DNA of 64,000 nucleotides. It comes from Liolophura sinensis (taxonomy: Eukaryota; Mollusca; Polyplacophora; Chitonida; Chitonidae). The notes under the pieces were generated by a model. That model worked only from the letters and a program-made list of their open reading frames with translations. It was not told where the DNA came from and ran no database searches. The position numbers and the translations under genes are program-made. Location of the stretch: positions 9,732,281 to 9,796,280 of the forward strand of contig NC_088301.1 of the NCBI RefSeq assembly GCF_032854445.1, given 5' to 3'. This document shows positions 11,455-23,302 of the stretch, piece after piece (positions within the stretch are counted from its first letter, which is position 1; each line of letters starts with the position of its first letter).

Positions 11455-11543
11455 GTGCTGAAATGTGTACGCAAATTTATCTGTCACTTCATTTATCCCA
11501 GTGGTAGACGGGATTTAATCACATACCGTGTAATACAAAAAGA
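11455..11543 (+). repeat. Dispersed repeat R2, copy 1
   Basis: About 85 bp (aaatgtgtacgcaaatttat ... gtagacgggatttaatcaca taccgtgtaat) recurs at 12580-12668 in the same orientation with roughly 85 percent identity by eye. Confidence 0.75.
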
Positions 11544-12579
11544 AATTCATTTTTAAGGTACATTTCATATTTCTTTATAGCTCCTTTTTTATACATATCC
11601 ATTGTGCCTGGTGAAGAGCTCTAGATTCTGATCACCCGTAGGCATCCTTGTGACGTCACGCGGCAGATGACTTTGGGTGTGTTTGGCGCAAGTCTAATAG
11701 GCTCTTTACAGCGGATGTATACGCCACCATATATAATATTCCCATTTGTTTTTACGGTTCTGGTATAAATATCTGCAGTAGTATATTACATTCTAAGCTG
11801 GAGGAGGAGTCCTACTGTCATTCATGTCTACTGGATCTCATTACACCTTGATGACGTGGGGAATGGATATAAACTTTTCAGAGTTATTTTGTAAATCAAT
11901 ATGTTGTCTTCGCAAACAGACGGTAATGTTCAGGCTCATTTCGCAGACCATGTAATACTATACGTACAAATCTCGGTAGAACACAAACAAGGAACAGGAA
12001 ATTATCGGTATTACGTAACGTTATAGTGAGGAGAGACTGATGATGATTGCTAACCTCAGCCGGTTTTTACCCATAACATTGAGTGATTTAATACTTGATA
12101 AGATAGTTATACTAAGATAGTTCGTTACACCATATGGTAAAACAGAACAGTAGCTGTTCGCATGCTAGAGAGAAAAGATAGGCACGCTGCCGCGTGTACG
12201 TTCCTATATAAATCATATGTCGTTCCCAATACAGTGTGGTAATCAGTGCCTGGTGTTCCAAAAGACCAGGATCTGGAACATACGCCGCCAGCACACGGGT
12301 TCTGTATTCTGGCCACCTTCCCTCAAAACGGTGAAATCATTGCTTCTGCGTATTGTTTTTGTTAGCAATAATTTATCCGTATGCCCTACTGTCTCCACGG
12401 TGAGTCGGTATCGTTTACATGTATCAAACAGATACGACCCATTTCGATCTACATTGTTTACTCTACACTGACTAGCTACGGTGTCACCAATCAAAGCGCT
12501 ATGCATTGAATATACAAAAATGTATAGACTTGTGACGCCTTAGGTCATAGATATTTGCTCGGCATGCTGTGCGCGCGTG
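11544..12579. other. Unannotated sequence between R2 copies
   Basis: No supported feature. A minus-strand open frame (12243-12506, 87 codons) looks moderately protein-like but has no identifiable motif or splice support. Confidence 0.35.
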
Positions 12580-12668
12580 TGTTGGTTCAAATGTGTACAC
12601 AAATTTACCTGTCGCTTCATTTGTTCCTGAGGCAGACGGGATTTAATCACATACCCTGTAATGCACAT
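12580..12668 (+). repeat. Dispersed repeat R2, copy 2
   Basis: Matches 11455-11543 (caaatgtgtacacaaattta ... ggcagacgggatttaatcac). Family unknown. Confidence 0.75.
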
Positions 12669-14117
12669 AATATTGCGTAAGTGTTTCTATCACTTAAATA
12701 AATTGGAAAAACAATGAGGTATGAAAAAAAACACCTTTGAGTTTGTACATGGCAGACACAAGTCCTTTGAACAATTAAGTCTGGTTGCAAATGAATTCAA
12801 GCCATCGAAAGTGGAAGGCTTGATTAGATGCAAACATTCATTTATTTTTTTTTTGGTAATTCTGGTCGACATTAAAGTCTGAATACACTTCTGCACAAAA
12901 GCTGTCAGTAGGTTGCTACTTCGTGAAGATGGAGGTTTAGATAGATTTCCATAGCGCGCTAAACTATCACGTTAAATACTTGGATGATTGATCTTTTTGA
13001 TGGGGAAAGACGCCATAGACAAGAATGTGCATCACACGTGACTAATGGCGGCAATGGCGACGAGAAGGAGGGAGATTCGTACTTTGCATTCGGAATCCGC
13101 TACCGATCCTATAAAGTGGCGCTCTACCACGGAAAAGTTTTTTTATGTGAAGATAAATCACCAAGTGATGATTTAGGGCGATATAAGGGGTCTATATGAG
13201 CGAATTTGTAAAGTACGCTCTGTCACATCGCGAACTGGCAGTCAATAGCTTTTGTATTGGAGTGTGTTGAGACGTTACAGACTATCCCAGTCATGGTACA
13301 CCTATCTTAGCGGTTGAAAGTATATCCTTGTGAAAATGTTCCGAGAAATACTTTTAAATTGTTCTTCGCATTTGTCCTTACAAAGAAATTTCAGAAAAGG
13401 TGGGGTGTTAAAACTATATTATCGAGAAGGTTTCAAATTATCCGCTTAAACTTATTAGTTTATCCGAGATGACTAAAGAAAAAAACAACATGTTCCTAAA
13501 ACATACATCGGAAAAAACTTAATGACTTAAATGTTGCCATCAAGGGTAATCGTATTTTCAACTTTTTAAAGTCAATATCCCAGACTCGATACATAGTTCA
13601 GATCAGTTGAAAGTTTTCCAAGATCAAGACCTTTCTCATTATCCTGGGCCATATAATCAATTCAGATCAAGCGAGAAAAAACAACAAACTGCATACATCT
13701 GATACAAATTGTAAAATTAGCACAAAATTTGATGGGACGTTGATTTGAGCTCCTCTTGTCCTGTATTTGGAGCGGCCATAGTCATGCTTCCATGTAAGAC
13801 ATGCTATTATAAACTTCCCGTGTACTACTGTAAGCTATCGGTATACGACGATTTTCCACATCCTTGAGTTTTCACATAGTGTTTCAGTCCGGTAGCACAG
13901 CGGTTGTGACACCATTGGGACCATTCTCTTCCAAGAAGATGCCTTCAGGAACAGAACGACCGCTGAAAACCGTAAAAGTGAAGCAAACAGATACAGAACG
14001 CTTGATGCGGAAAGTCGTTCAGTTTCTTTCTTTCTTTGCTATCTTAGACACCTACAGTTTGTTCCTAACACATACCACACAGGACAGAGTAAGCATGACT
14101 AAATAAACTGTTAAATT
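12669..14117. other. Unannotated unique sequence
   Basis: About 1.45 kb. Frames at 12984-13199 and 13864-14106 show no recognised domain. Confidence 0.4.
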
Positions 14118-14175
14118 TATTATATATTATTATAATAATATTATGTTTATTATATTATTATATATTATTTATTAG
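14118..14175. repeat. AT-only low-complexity tract
   Basis: Interrupted tattata/attataata sequence, about 58 bp. Confidence 0.85.
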
Positions 14176-14337
14176 TATTTGTTATGTTTTATGTACCAGT
14201 TGAGTGGTAGTTCACTGGGATATGTTATTACACCGTAATACAATGTGTATTGGCAACACAACGGTACACCAACAAAAGTATTTGACAAAGTGTTGAAATA
14301 CATGACATAATATTCCGTAGCAATAAAACCTCAACGT

Positions 14338-14440
14338 CTCAATAAACACCATACTCAAACATTTTTCACCCTCAGAATTGCGGTCATTTATATGATTGGA
14401 GGAAACCATATTGCTTAGGATAAACCACCAACCGTTGTCA
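14338..14440 (-). mobile_element. Very degraded SINE-A relic, minus strand
   Basis: caataaacaccatactcaaa, then a decayed ttttcaccct and ttggaggaaaccat parallel the minus-strand SINE-A layout in order and spacing. Identity is low. Confidence 0.4.
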
Positions 14441-15819
14441 AGTTACTGACCCACTTCTGCACGTGTAATGCACGGACTTACTTGTCATACTGGTGAAAGA
14501 AACGCCTTTTCGCCTTCAACCATCTGCGCAGACCGCTTTAAAAGCAAAATCTGAAAATTCCCCGTTCACGGTCGAGAAGAAAGCCACACTTTGTGTGCCC
14601 TAATTGTGTCCAGCAGTCGCAGACTTTATTTGCTGAGTCACATTCCACTCTATATGGCCATTGGAGGTGTGTTGGTTATATGGTCTGTCCGTATGGTGAT
14701 GAAGCAGAAAATATCAGTGTTCCAAGTTTTATTGCAGTGTGAATACGTCCCTCTTAGACCGCAGACGATCGAGTGTGAAATGATGGAGATATTTGTTTTA
14801 ACGGGGAATAAAGAGATTGAAATCAATATTTCAATTGTCACATCCGTGAATACTGGCGAGACAACCTAAGTATGGTCGATCTTGGATGACTTCCAAATGT
14901 GAGGGATCAATCAAGCGCGCTGTGTTTGAGCCCTCGCTATTTACCGGAAGTCGGCATCGTACGCATACATCTTTAACTGACCAGACGACCTTTCCTGTCT
15001 TAGGTGTATATAAATCATTTCCAGTTCCTGTCCGACTTTTATCTACAGTCGGTGACCTGATGAAGGACAGAAACGCAGAGGACTAATAATCGGGAATGTT
15101 ATAGTATCTCGATAGTGATCAGGGGAAGTCAGTTAATTGGTGCTCTTGCACGAATGCTTGGTATATACGTAAGCTTTCAGTTCATGGTGTGAACGGGAGT
15201 TTTCGATTAGACTCAACTCAACTGGTCGTATGGCACTGGTCTCAGTCGCTAATGGTCATATGGTTTTAACAATGACCCGCACACACGTAACGGTATGCAC
15301 GTAACGACACATACGTAACGACGGGAGTACAACTCCAGTTGAGTCGCTAACCCGGAACGCCTTGATTGTCCCATCTTGAAGTATTTCGAATTCATGTCGC
15401 CTCATTATCGGTTAATAATAAAGAACATTCAGCCCACCGAACGTGTTGTACACCAAAAATGCCGTGACAGACAAAGTATTTAACAAACTTGACCTTAATT
15501 AACCTTTCAATGACGAGAATGGGAGCGAGCCGTAGTCCAAAGGTGCGGACACTTGCTTTTCAATCACCATGGGAAACTCAGCCTTGGGCAGGAATTTCTA
15601 ATTTACCCTGCTCTCACTACTGTAGTGCTTAGTTGACAAAAGAACTATCGACGACGTCACCATGGCCGTTTGTGCATTCAAACTTTCTTTGAACACCAAT
15701 ATATTTTGTGCATATCTGTAAGTCACATATTGCAAAGTAACATGTCGGTAACTTGCCAAACGCTGCTGGTTTTAAGCTAGGCATTCCAGCTTCATCCACT
15801 CTAAAAACTGAACTGGATC
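14441..15819. other. No recognisable feature
   Basis: Unique sequence. Frames at 14591-14869 and 14886-15086 carry no recognised domain. Confidence 0.4.
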
Positions 15820-15875
15820 GTATAAGGCAAACAATCCTTGATTATGATGTTAAGCACCAATCAATTAAACATATA
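15818..15875 (+). mobile_element. Degraded SINE-A 3' tail
   Basis: tcgtataaggcaaacaatcc then gttaagcaccaatcaattaa resembles the hairpin module and tail. Only the last 55 bp is recognisable. Confidence 0.4.
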
Positions 15876-16344
15876 AAGTTAATCATGAACAGCAGCCAAA
15901 AATAATAACAATTTTTGTAGAATGAACAAAAACATGATCCTAATTTAGCCACACGATGACGTAATTCAAAATGGCGGTTCACGAAGTCCACGTGCAGTTC
16001 AAGTTGTGGAGTTTGTAGTAGGGTTATAGGGTTTCCAGATCAATGTTGGTTTATTTCATCTTTTTCAAGTTTGGTCTGCCTGTTGATCATCAAGGCCACG
16101 TGAATTCAGATTAACTCCAGGTTTAAAACAAAAAAACATGTTTTTCTTATGTTCCACATAAACGGGCTGAGGATAGCACAGTCAACTTAGAATCAGGATA
16201 GTTATGTTAACGACTTTTATTTTACCCTAATCATGCAAATGGAAACCAAGTCGTAAGGCTGGTTGACTCATCCATAATCATTCAGACGAGGTTCCCATGG
16301 TATATCCGTTGGACTCAGTGGAACACAGGAAGAATATGAATTGA
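15876..16344. other. No recognisable feature
   Basis: Unique sequence before the 33-bp array. Confidence 0.4.
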
Positions 16345-16735
16345 CTGGCAACCATACAACTGGAAACCAAGGCCTGCCTGGCAACCCTACAAGTGGAAAC
16401 AAAGGTCTGACTGACAATCATACAACTGGAAACCAAGGCCTGACTGACAACCATACAGCTGGAAACCAAGAACTGACTGACAGCCATACAACTAGAAACA
16501 AAGGCCTGGCTTACAACACATACAACTGTAAACCAAGGCCTGACTGACAGCCATACAACTGGAAACCAAGAACTGACTGACAGCAACACTATTGGAGACC
16601 AAGAACTGACTCACAACCATACAACTCGAAACCAAGAACTGACTCGCAACCATACAACTCGAAACTAAGGCCTGACTGACAGCTATACAACTGGAAACCA
16701 AAGCCTGACGTACTGACAACGATACAACTCGAAAC
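16345..16735 (+). repeat. Minisatellite, 33-bp period, about 12 copies
   Basis: Unit about ggcctgactgacaaccatac + aactggaaaccaa. The period is divisible by 3, so 11-residue repeats (like TGNQGLTDNHT in plus, VSSCMVVSQAL in minus) keep long frames open. Small length variants near the middle break the frame. Not a gene. Confidence 0.93.
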
Positions 16736-16879
16736 CTTGACTGAGAGGCTCACACCAAAATGTTGGACCAGGCTCGTGAATAATAAATACCATAATAAGT
16801 CCCTTTTCCTTTAATGTTATTTTATTTTAAATTTGATGACAGCTTTGTATCTTGAATACTTCTAGACCAGAGATGTACA

Positions 16880-16990
16880 ATAAATTGGAGGAGGGAGAAG
16901 GGATAATATGCCAATTATCACACTGTCGTCGCTGCTCTGTTTTTACTCCCATGGCTGTAAGTCTTATTATATTGTATAGCAAAGTTCAAA
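16880..16990 (+). repeat. Dispersed repeat R1, copy 3
   Basis: atatgccaattatcacactg, then ctgtttttactccc and ctgtaagtcttattatatt match the right portion of R1 at 10880-10935 and 42825-42880. Confidence 0.5.
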
Positions 16991-17227
16991 TCGCAAGATT
17001 AGTACGCTAAACAGCAGGCCGATTTGTCGACCCCCGGTCATATACCGCGAAAGCCATGTGATACTACGGGTAAAAGTAACAGATTGCTAGAACACCCATC
17101 ATTTTTCTCTGATTTCTTATGTACAACGTTTCCCTTTCACAATTTCATTATCATTTATCCGACACTTGTGTAATATAACTTACGGATTACATACGCCTGT
17201 AAAACCTAGAAAACCAGAGTAAAGTAT

Positions 17228-17345
17228 TAGGGCTTTCACGGTCTGTCCTTCCTACTCGTGAAATACCGTGTCTCACGAGAATTCCACTCAAGTTGAATGC
17301 CGCATATTATACATATATATTTCAGCTGAACTGGCAAAGCCCTAG
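17228..17345. other. Possible short foldback element
   Basis: tagggcttt at the left end and aaagcccta at the right end form a 9-bp inverted pair, with an internal perfect 7-bp hairpin (ctcgtga/tcacgag near 17254-17278). No TSD is evident, so a MITE is only one possibility. Confidence 0.25.
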
Positions 17346-17927
17346 ATGGAGCTCATGTCACAAAACGGGTGGATCAACTAGCTGACACATTCTATATGTA
17401 GCCCCTCTTCCGATAAATGCTGTTGAAGGCATCAAAACAGCTCTGAGTTAGCATTTAACGATGACATTAACCCTTCGAATAAATCATTTACTCGGTTGTG
17501 ATTAAATCTTTTCAGGTAAGACATATTCCATCAAGACATCACGGCACCGCATCCGTCTGACCCTCTTTTGATGAATTCTTAATCATTTCCGGAAGTGTTA
17601 AATTTTAACAGAAAAACCAGCGAACTTTGAACGTGTCAGCTGCCGTCGTCATTTGTGGGCGCGTTTCGGGGGCTGAGATCTCTTGTGGAAGTGTTCACTG
17701 AGCAATGCAGCTTTGCGTACCTCATTTAGCTTTGGTGAACTTTTTGTGCCTGTTCTCTAATTACAAAGTGGAAAATCGTAGGGGCGAGAAAGTGGTGTGA
17801 ACATGCTGATTGTGGCGGTGGGGGTTGTTCTGCTGTTTGATTGTTAGAAGACCATGAGTTATGTTACATCTTCTCATCTCTTTCAGTTACGAGGCTATGT
17901 AATCGATGTATTAATTTCTATCCTTGC
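17346..17927. other. No recognisable feature
   Basis: Unique sequence. Confidence 0.4.
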
Positions 17928-17938
17928 ACATTATTGTT

Positions 17939-18127
17939 TATTTATTTATTTATTTGATTGGTGTTTTACTCCGTACTCAAGAATATTTCACCCATACGAT
18001 GGCGGCCAGAATTATGGTGGGTGGAAACCGGGCACAGCCCGGGGGAAACCCACGACCATCCGCACGTTGTTGCCAGACCTTTCCACTTACGGCGGGAGAG
18101 GACTTGAACTCACAGCGACCGCATTGG
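17939..18127 (-). mobile_element. SINE-A copy, 5'-truncated, exact TSD
   Basis: Minus-strand element with AAAT tail (tatttatttatttatttgat), core and B-box region, ending inside the tRNA-like part at accgcattgg. The 11-bp repeat acattattgtt flanks it exactly (17928-17938 and 18128-18138), so the truncation happened at insertion. Confidence 0.93.
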
Positions 18128-18138
18128 ACATTATTGTT

Positions 18139-18917
18139 GTTTAATTCCATTGCTATTTATGTTGTGTGTGTTTGTTGGTGTGCGGCTACCAGCCAACGAT
18201 AGATGCCGAAGCAATGAATGTTAAAACCTTTACTTTCGAATTAGGTTATATGTTTCTAAGCAATGATTACTAAAATTGCGTATTCCAGCATCAAGGGAAT
18301 CAGAATCGACGCTGATTGCCTGACAGTGGAGATATGATTTCTTGGATTAAATTCTAGACCCTTTGTCACGCTTGAATAAATTCTCCATGCCTAAAAGTCA
18401 GTGTATATTTGGGTTGGTCGTAGAATGGACTTACCTATCTCTCACTCCATTCAGGCCACAACGACCCTGTACAAGGAGGTTATTAAGGTGGCTCGTCTAA
18501 GATTTGTCCCGTTTGATATATTGCCACACACAGCAAACTGGTCTATTTCCTGCCGTCCTTTTAGCTGTGGTAATGAACGACAGGGGAGCGGAATGTGCGT
18601 CACACTGCAGTGATTTAGCTGTTGTGGCAATAATTACATGAGCACCGCTGTCTTGTTTCATGTGCCACCTTCTTTGCTTTCAACAGCGGAAAACTTTATG
18701 AAGTAATAGAGGGTTGTGCTTGTTACAGCAGCTATCCTATATCAAAACAACATTGTGATAGGGTTTCCGTTATAATAAACCTGTGATAAACTGATATAAC
18801 ATGGACTCATCTAACCCAGCATGCATATTTGATAACCTTCCCTAGTGACTTAAAAAAGAAGCTATACCACACAAGCCCATACAGGATGAATATAATGAAT
18901 GGCTATTGTGTGGTGAG
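18139..18917. other. No recognisable feature
   Basis: Unique sequence. Confidence 0.4.
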
Positions 18918-18928
18918 GGGGTAATAAA

Positions 18929-19073
18929 TATGTTTATTTATTCGACTGGTGTTTTACGCCGTACTTATATTTCACTTATACGACGGCGGCCAGCATTATG
19001 GTGGATGGAAACCGGGCACAGCCCTGGGGAAGCCCACGGCCATGCGCAGGTTGCTTGCAAACCTTCCCACGTA
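18929..19073 (-). mobile_element. SINE-A copy, 5'-truncated, exact TSD
   Basis: Minus-strand 3' module, core and cttcccacgta end. Flanked by ggggtaataaa at 18918-18928 and 19074-19084. A small deletion removes part of the hairpin loop (gtacttatatttcac). Confidence 0.92.
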
Positions 19074-19084
19074 GGGGTAATAAA

Positions 19085-19686
19085 GACAGGGTATCAATTG
19101 TCAGATATGTTCAGCTCAGACTTCCTTGGAATCTCCAGGGTGAAACAAAATAGAACCTCTGCCTCAAAGAGAATTTGGTGGAAAAGACGACGAATCCAGG
19201 TCTCACCCGTGTAGGGCTGGTGAACAGAATGGGTCCTTCTATAGTCTGAACATAGCTTTTTCTTCAATGAACAGAATCAAACATGTCGTAGTCGACTCGA
19301 ACGTCATTTGACACAGGTTGTACACAGTTTACCGCACGTTTCACCGAGTGAAATATTTACAACAATTAAAACACATTTTGATATTGTATGCTAACTACAG
19401 TCACTCTTTTGTCAACAACCCATTGTTGTTCTGATTTGGGATGTTGTCATTTTGAATTAACGAAGTTAGGAACTGCTTCTTGGTTCTAACAATGTGTTTG
19501 TCACGGTATATCTAAAATACATGTACTACCAATGTGACGTCAAACTTCATTCACACTTCGTGATTAGTTTTCGTTGGCATACGAATGTTTCGACGTATAG
19601 ATTCTCAGTGATCCAATTTGTGGTTTAAACGTGGACTTCTTAAGTGTATACATAGAGCCCCTTGAAATAAAATCTCGGAACAGTAC
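19085..19686. other. No recognisable feature
   Basis: Unique sequence before the MITE-like element. Confidence 0.4.
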
Positions 19687-19818
19687 AGGGCCCGGTTTAA
19701 CGGAGCACTCTTAACATTACGTTCACTTAACTATTACGTCAACCAGTACTGTAAGCATTACCTCATTCTGGTAGTTGCGAGCTTGCACCGTTAAGAGAGC
19801 TTCGTGAAACTGGGCCCT
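19687..19818. mobile_element. MITE-like element with about 29-bp inverted ends
   Basis: The left end agggcccggtttaacggagc + actcttaac pairs with the right end, whose reverse complement reads agggcccagtttcacgaagc + tctcttaac. About 132 bp in all, with no coding capacity. No clear TSD, so superfamily is unassigned. Confidence 0.7.
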
Positions 19819-21737
19819 TGTCTATATATGTACAAAATAAAATAAGTTTCCTGTAATCCTGAGTAATACGGACATCACCTATTTTCTCGTGAATAATTCT
19901 TGCAGTTACACATTTCTGTGTTGAATGCAAACAACTCAAGTTGTTGTGTTTGATTTCAACACAAGTGTCTCTTAACTAATGTATATGACGTATCTGTCTT
20001 AGTCAAGCCATGCTTCGAGTCCCTGCGGTAAATCAGTGATGTCATACGCAAGCACAGGTGTTTGCAAGCCACAAACATGTTGTACGTTTGTGTAACGTTG
20101 CACTGACTAATTTGAGAGGTGAGAGTATCTCATCACCCATCAGTAGCCGCCCATTAACAAACTGAAATCTCAAACGTTCCCCACAACATCTTTACCATCA
20201 CAAGGATGATAATTTCCCTGCGTGACTAGCAGAAACTCATCGTCGGTTTTTAAAAACCCCTGCAAATAGCGTCGTAAAGGTGTTAAATTACCCACGGCGA
20301 AATGCCTCTAACCAAACAGCTAAACTCATAAAAGTATATAATGATCCATAAAATCTCGCCTCATATTACTTGATGCTTGACTGTGGACTTTAGAAATGAA
20401 CAGACTCCAGGAGTGTTCAAAGGGGCGGTTGGAATTTGTCCACAGTGTATATGACACGTGATATGTTTGTTTTTTCGCCAGTAAGCCTCTGGAATCTCTA
20501 AAGGACCATGAGTAAAACCGTTCTCGTCGTTTCTCTTTAAACTGGCAACCTTAAATAGAGTACAAGACCTCCTTGTACCTGAGCAGGTTTGAGTTGACAC
20601 TGCACTTCAGGCCATTGTATTATTGTCCAATCTTGAGAGTGATAGCTGCACTCAGCTGATTTCTGGGTTTGATGTTTGCATGGAACCGCTTTAAATTATC
20701 CCAGTCTATAAAGAACTTTATTCTGATGACTTCTCCTAAGGTATTCCATACTTTTTTACGTGTATCTTCTCTGTGACATGCATTTGGATGATATTGCCAA
20801 TATTCCTGTTTTTTTTAAACAACCAATATTTTATTTACTTTTATTAACCCATCCCAAAATAGTCAGCCTGCTCCACTAATAAAAGAAACCCCTCGTGCGT
20901 CCACAATCGCATAAAAGAGAAACACGCAGGCAACATATAATGACGCCTTTGATCTCTTCTCCGCTTGATTGCTAGGTTCTAGTTTTAGCACACACAAATC
21001 ACTCTCATTAGCACACTCATAAACTCTCAGCCATTTGTGTATGTCGACATGAAGTATCCTTGAGATGAGCCTAGAGATCCTGTTACATGCAGCTTGAGAA
21101 AAAAAGAGAGAAGAATTTTGCTCAGAAAACTTTTTCAGTTTTTCTATACGGCTTGTGCTTCTTTCCTTTGTAATGCACTTGAGTGTCGTATCAGAACCCC
21201 GAGAACTTCAACAAATCCGTGGAGACCGTCAGAAAATTTGACGTCTAAACCTTTTTGTGTCGGTTGTTATACGCTCGACGTCAAACTAACTCCAACCGTT
21301 AACGCGATGTCCCATGAAGGTGTACTGAAAACAAAGGTCTTTGTCTTTAATCTATGCCTGGTTACACTTATACATGAAACATGCGTATTGCATGATGGCT
21401 TATAGACAGTAAATCCCGTGTATTTTAGGATATTATGTCTTTTATCGCTGTCAGCGAGCCGTTTTTGGTTCATAGGTGCATGCTTGGTACAGTATCAAAA
21501 ATGATGGAAATTGTCTGGACACAAGGAGACCAATGGTGATAAGACCGCGAATGACGTCCCCTTGACGTTACCAGGCACCCCTACCCGCTGTTGCAATAGA
21601 AAAGCTAAAGTTTTGACGATCAACCAGTGTCAAGAGTTTCATGGCTGTTTATCACAGGCTAGGCATGGTATGAACCAATGCGTATTGCCCATGCCATGTT
21701 TGGGACTGAGTTACAGCACTAAACGTTAACATTGTCC
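19819..21737. other. Unannotated unique sequence
   Basis: About 1.9 kb. Frames at 20361-20600, 21094-21405 and 21511-21729 have no recognised domains. Confidence 0.4.
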
Positions 21738-21750
21738 CTTGTGGAAAAAT

Positions 21751-22019
21751 GGGGCCTCCGTGGCTCAGTTGGTTAGCGCGCTAGCGTAGCGTAATGATCT
21801 AGGAGTCTCTCACCAATGCGGTCGCTGTGAGTTCAAGTCCAGGTCATGCTGGCTTCCTCTCCGGTCGTACATAGGAAGGTCTTCCAGCAACGTGCGGATG
21901 GTCGTGAGTTTCCCCAGGGCTCTGCCCGGTTTGCTCCCACCATAATGCTGGCCGCCGTCGTATAAGTGAAATATTCTTGAGTACGGCGTAAAACACCAAT
22001 CAAATAAATAAATAAATAA
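21751..22019 (+). mobile_element. SINE-A, best full-length copy, with TSD
   Basis: This is the reference copy for the family. The tRNA-like head begins ggggcctccgtggctcag, with an A box tggctcagttgg (21761-21772) and a B box gagttcaagtcc (21829-21840), expected to drive RNA polymerase III. The core includes gcaacgtgcggatggtcgtg and ccaccataatgctggcc. The 3' hairpin has arms CGCCGT (21953-21958) and ACGGCG (21983-21988) with a 24-nt loop, then aaacaccaatc and an AAAT tail. Flanks cttgtggaaaaat (21738-21750) and cttgtgaaaaat (22020-22031) form a near-perfect TSD. SINEs encode no protein and move with the enzymes of a partner LINE. Confidence 0.96.
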
Positions 22020-22031
22020 CTTGTGAAAAAT

Positions 22032-23302
22032 TAACTAGTCAGGAGCCATAAGGAGAGGTAAACAATCAGCATAGCACGATACAGAATCAGTTACTGCTAC
22101 TACCTTCCTTCTTTTATACAAAAATACATAATTGACAAAAGATAGAAGAATCACGGGACGACCCCTACAACTGCCTGGGCAAAATTAAGTTATGTAATGG
22201 CTTAGGAATATTGTTACCGTGAAAACTAACAGGTGTTAAATGTGCAAAAGAAGGTTAAATTGTCTTTCGTCGGCCTCGTGTTATGGACTTGTCCCCATTC
22301 ATGGCTTTGGTGATGTGTTCTTCGGAATCTTCTATACGTGATTAAACTCACTCACAGAAGACAGCATTGATTCTTCGTGTTTGGTAATGTTACAAAAGAG
22401 ACTTTGTTCAAGCCTTTTTACGCTTGCCCATTCTAAACATTGGCAAAACCCACAAAGGACACCTGGAACTTTTGCGCTTGTAGAGATAGTTTCCGTTCTA
22501 TTGGTTTCTTTTTAACCTGTCGTGTTGTCTGATTGCTTTTTTGTGCTAAGAGTGTTTACCTGCGTAAACAGTTACACAAACACTGATTCCAGCTGGACGG
22601 AGACGAATGCTGAAAACCAATACTGACACGTTTCCAGACTGGTTTTAAAATCGGAATGCGCTACCTGCAGCTCTGGAACATTGCATCAGCTAGTAACAAA
22701 ATATACACTGATTCTCTTGAGAATTGGTCGCAACTGAAAAATTTCGTTTTACACAGACCCATATTTGTTCAAAATATCGCAAGTGTGACCATTATTCTGA
22801 AAAATTTATATTTGTATTGAATGACTACTCTTCCAATCGGAAGCTAAAACGAGGTTGTTTCAAGAATAGTACCAATGTGGCCTATGTCTTGCCTTCTGGA
22901 ACATTGCCTTGTCAAGACTTAAATCAGGGTGTCTGTTTCGGATAATGAAGTCTATAAATAAGGCTTTCTCCTCGGCAGACAGACAATTGAAGACTGATTT
23001 TCACCTTTTACATTTGATTGTCTTTTCATGCCTGAGACTTTTCAAACGTCTGAGAAAGACTATTTCTTCTCACCTGACAAATTACCTGTCCCATAAAATT
23101 GACAAAGTTTGAGACAATGACTTGAAGCCTTCCACAAGTTTCGGTTAAGACTTCGGTTACTAATAACTGTAAATTTCATAAAAATCTTTAAAAACGTAAT
23201 TATTTTTTGCAAATATAGTAAAGTATTAGAATATTTCTTGTGATAAGCGCACTTATTATTTGCATTATCTTTATTCAATATCAATATGTATACTGTATAT
23301 AT
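22032..23302. other. No recognisable feature
   Basis: About 1.3 kb of unique AT-rich DNA. Confidence 0.4.

Noticed and set aside
12243-12506. Minus-strand 87-codon frame with protein-like composition
   Set aside because: No motif, no clear splice sites, and overlapping frames on both strands are similarly long.
21751-21840. tRNA gene call
   Set aside because: A and B boxes are present, but the sequence continues into a SINE body and tail and repeats many times; it is a SINE head.
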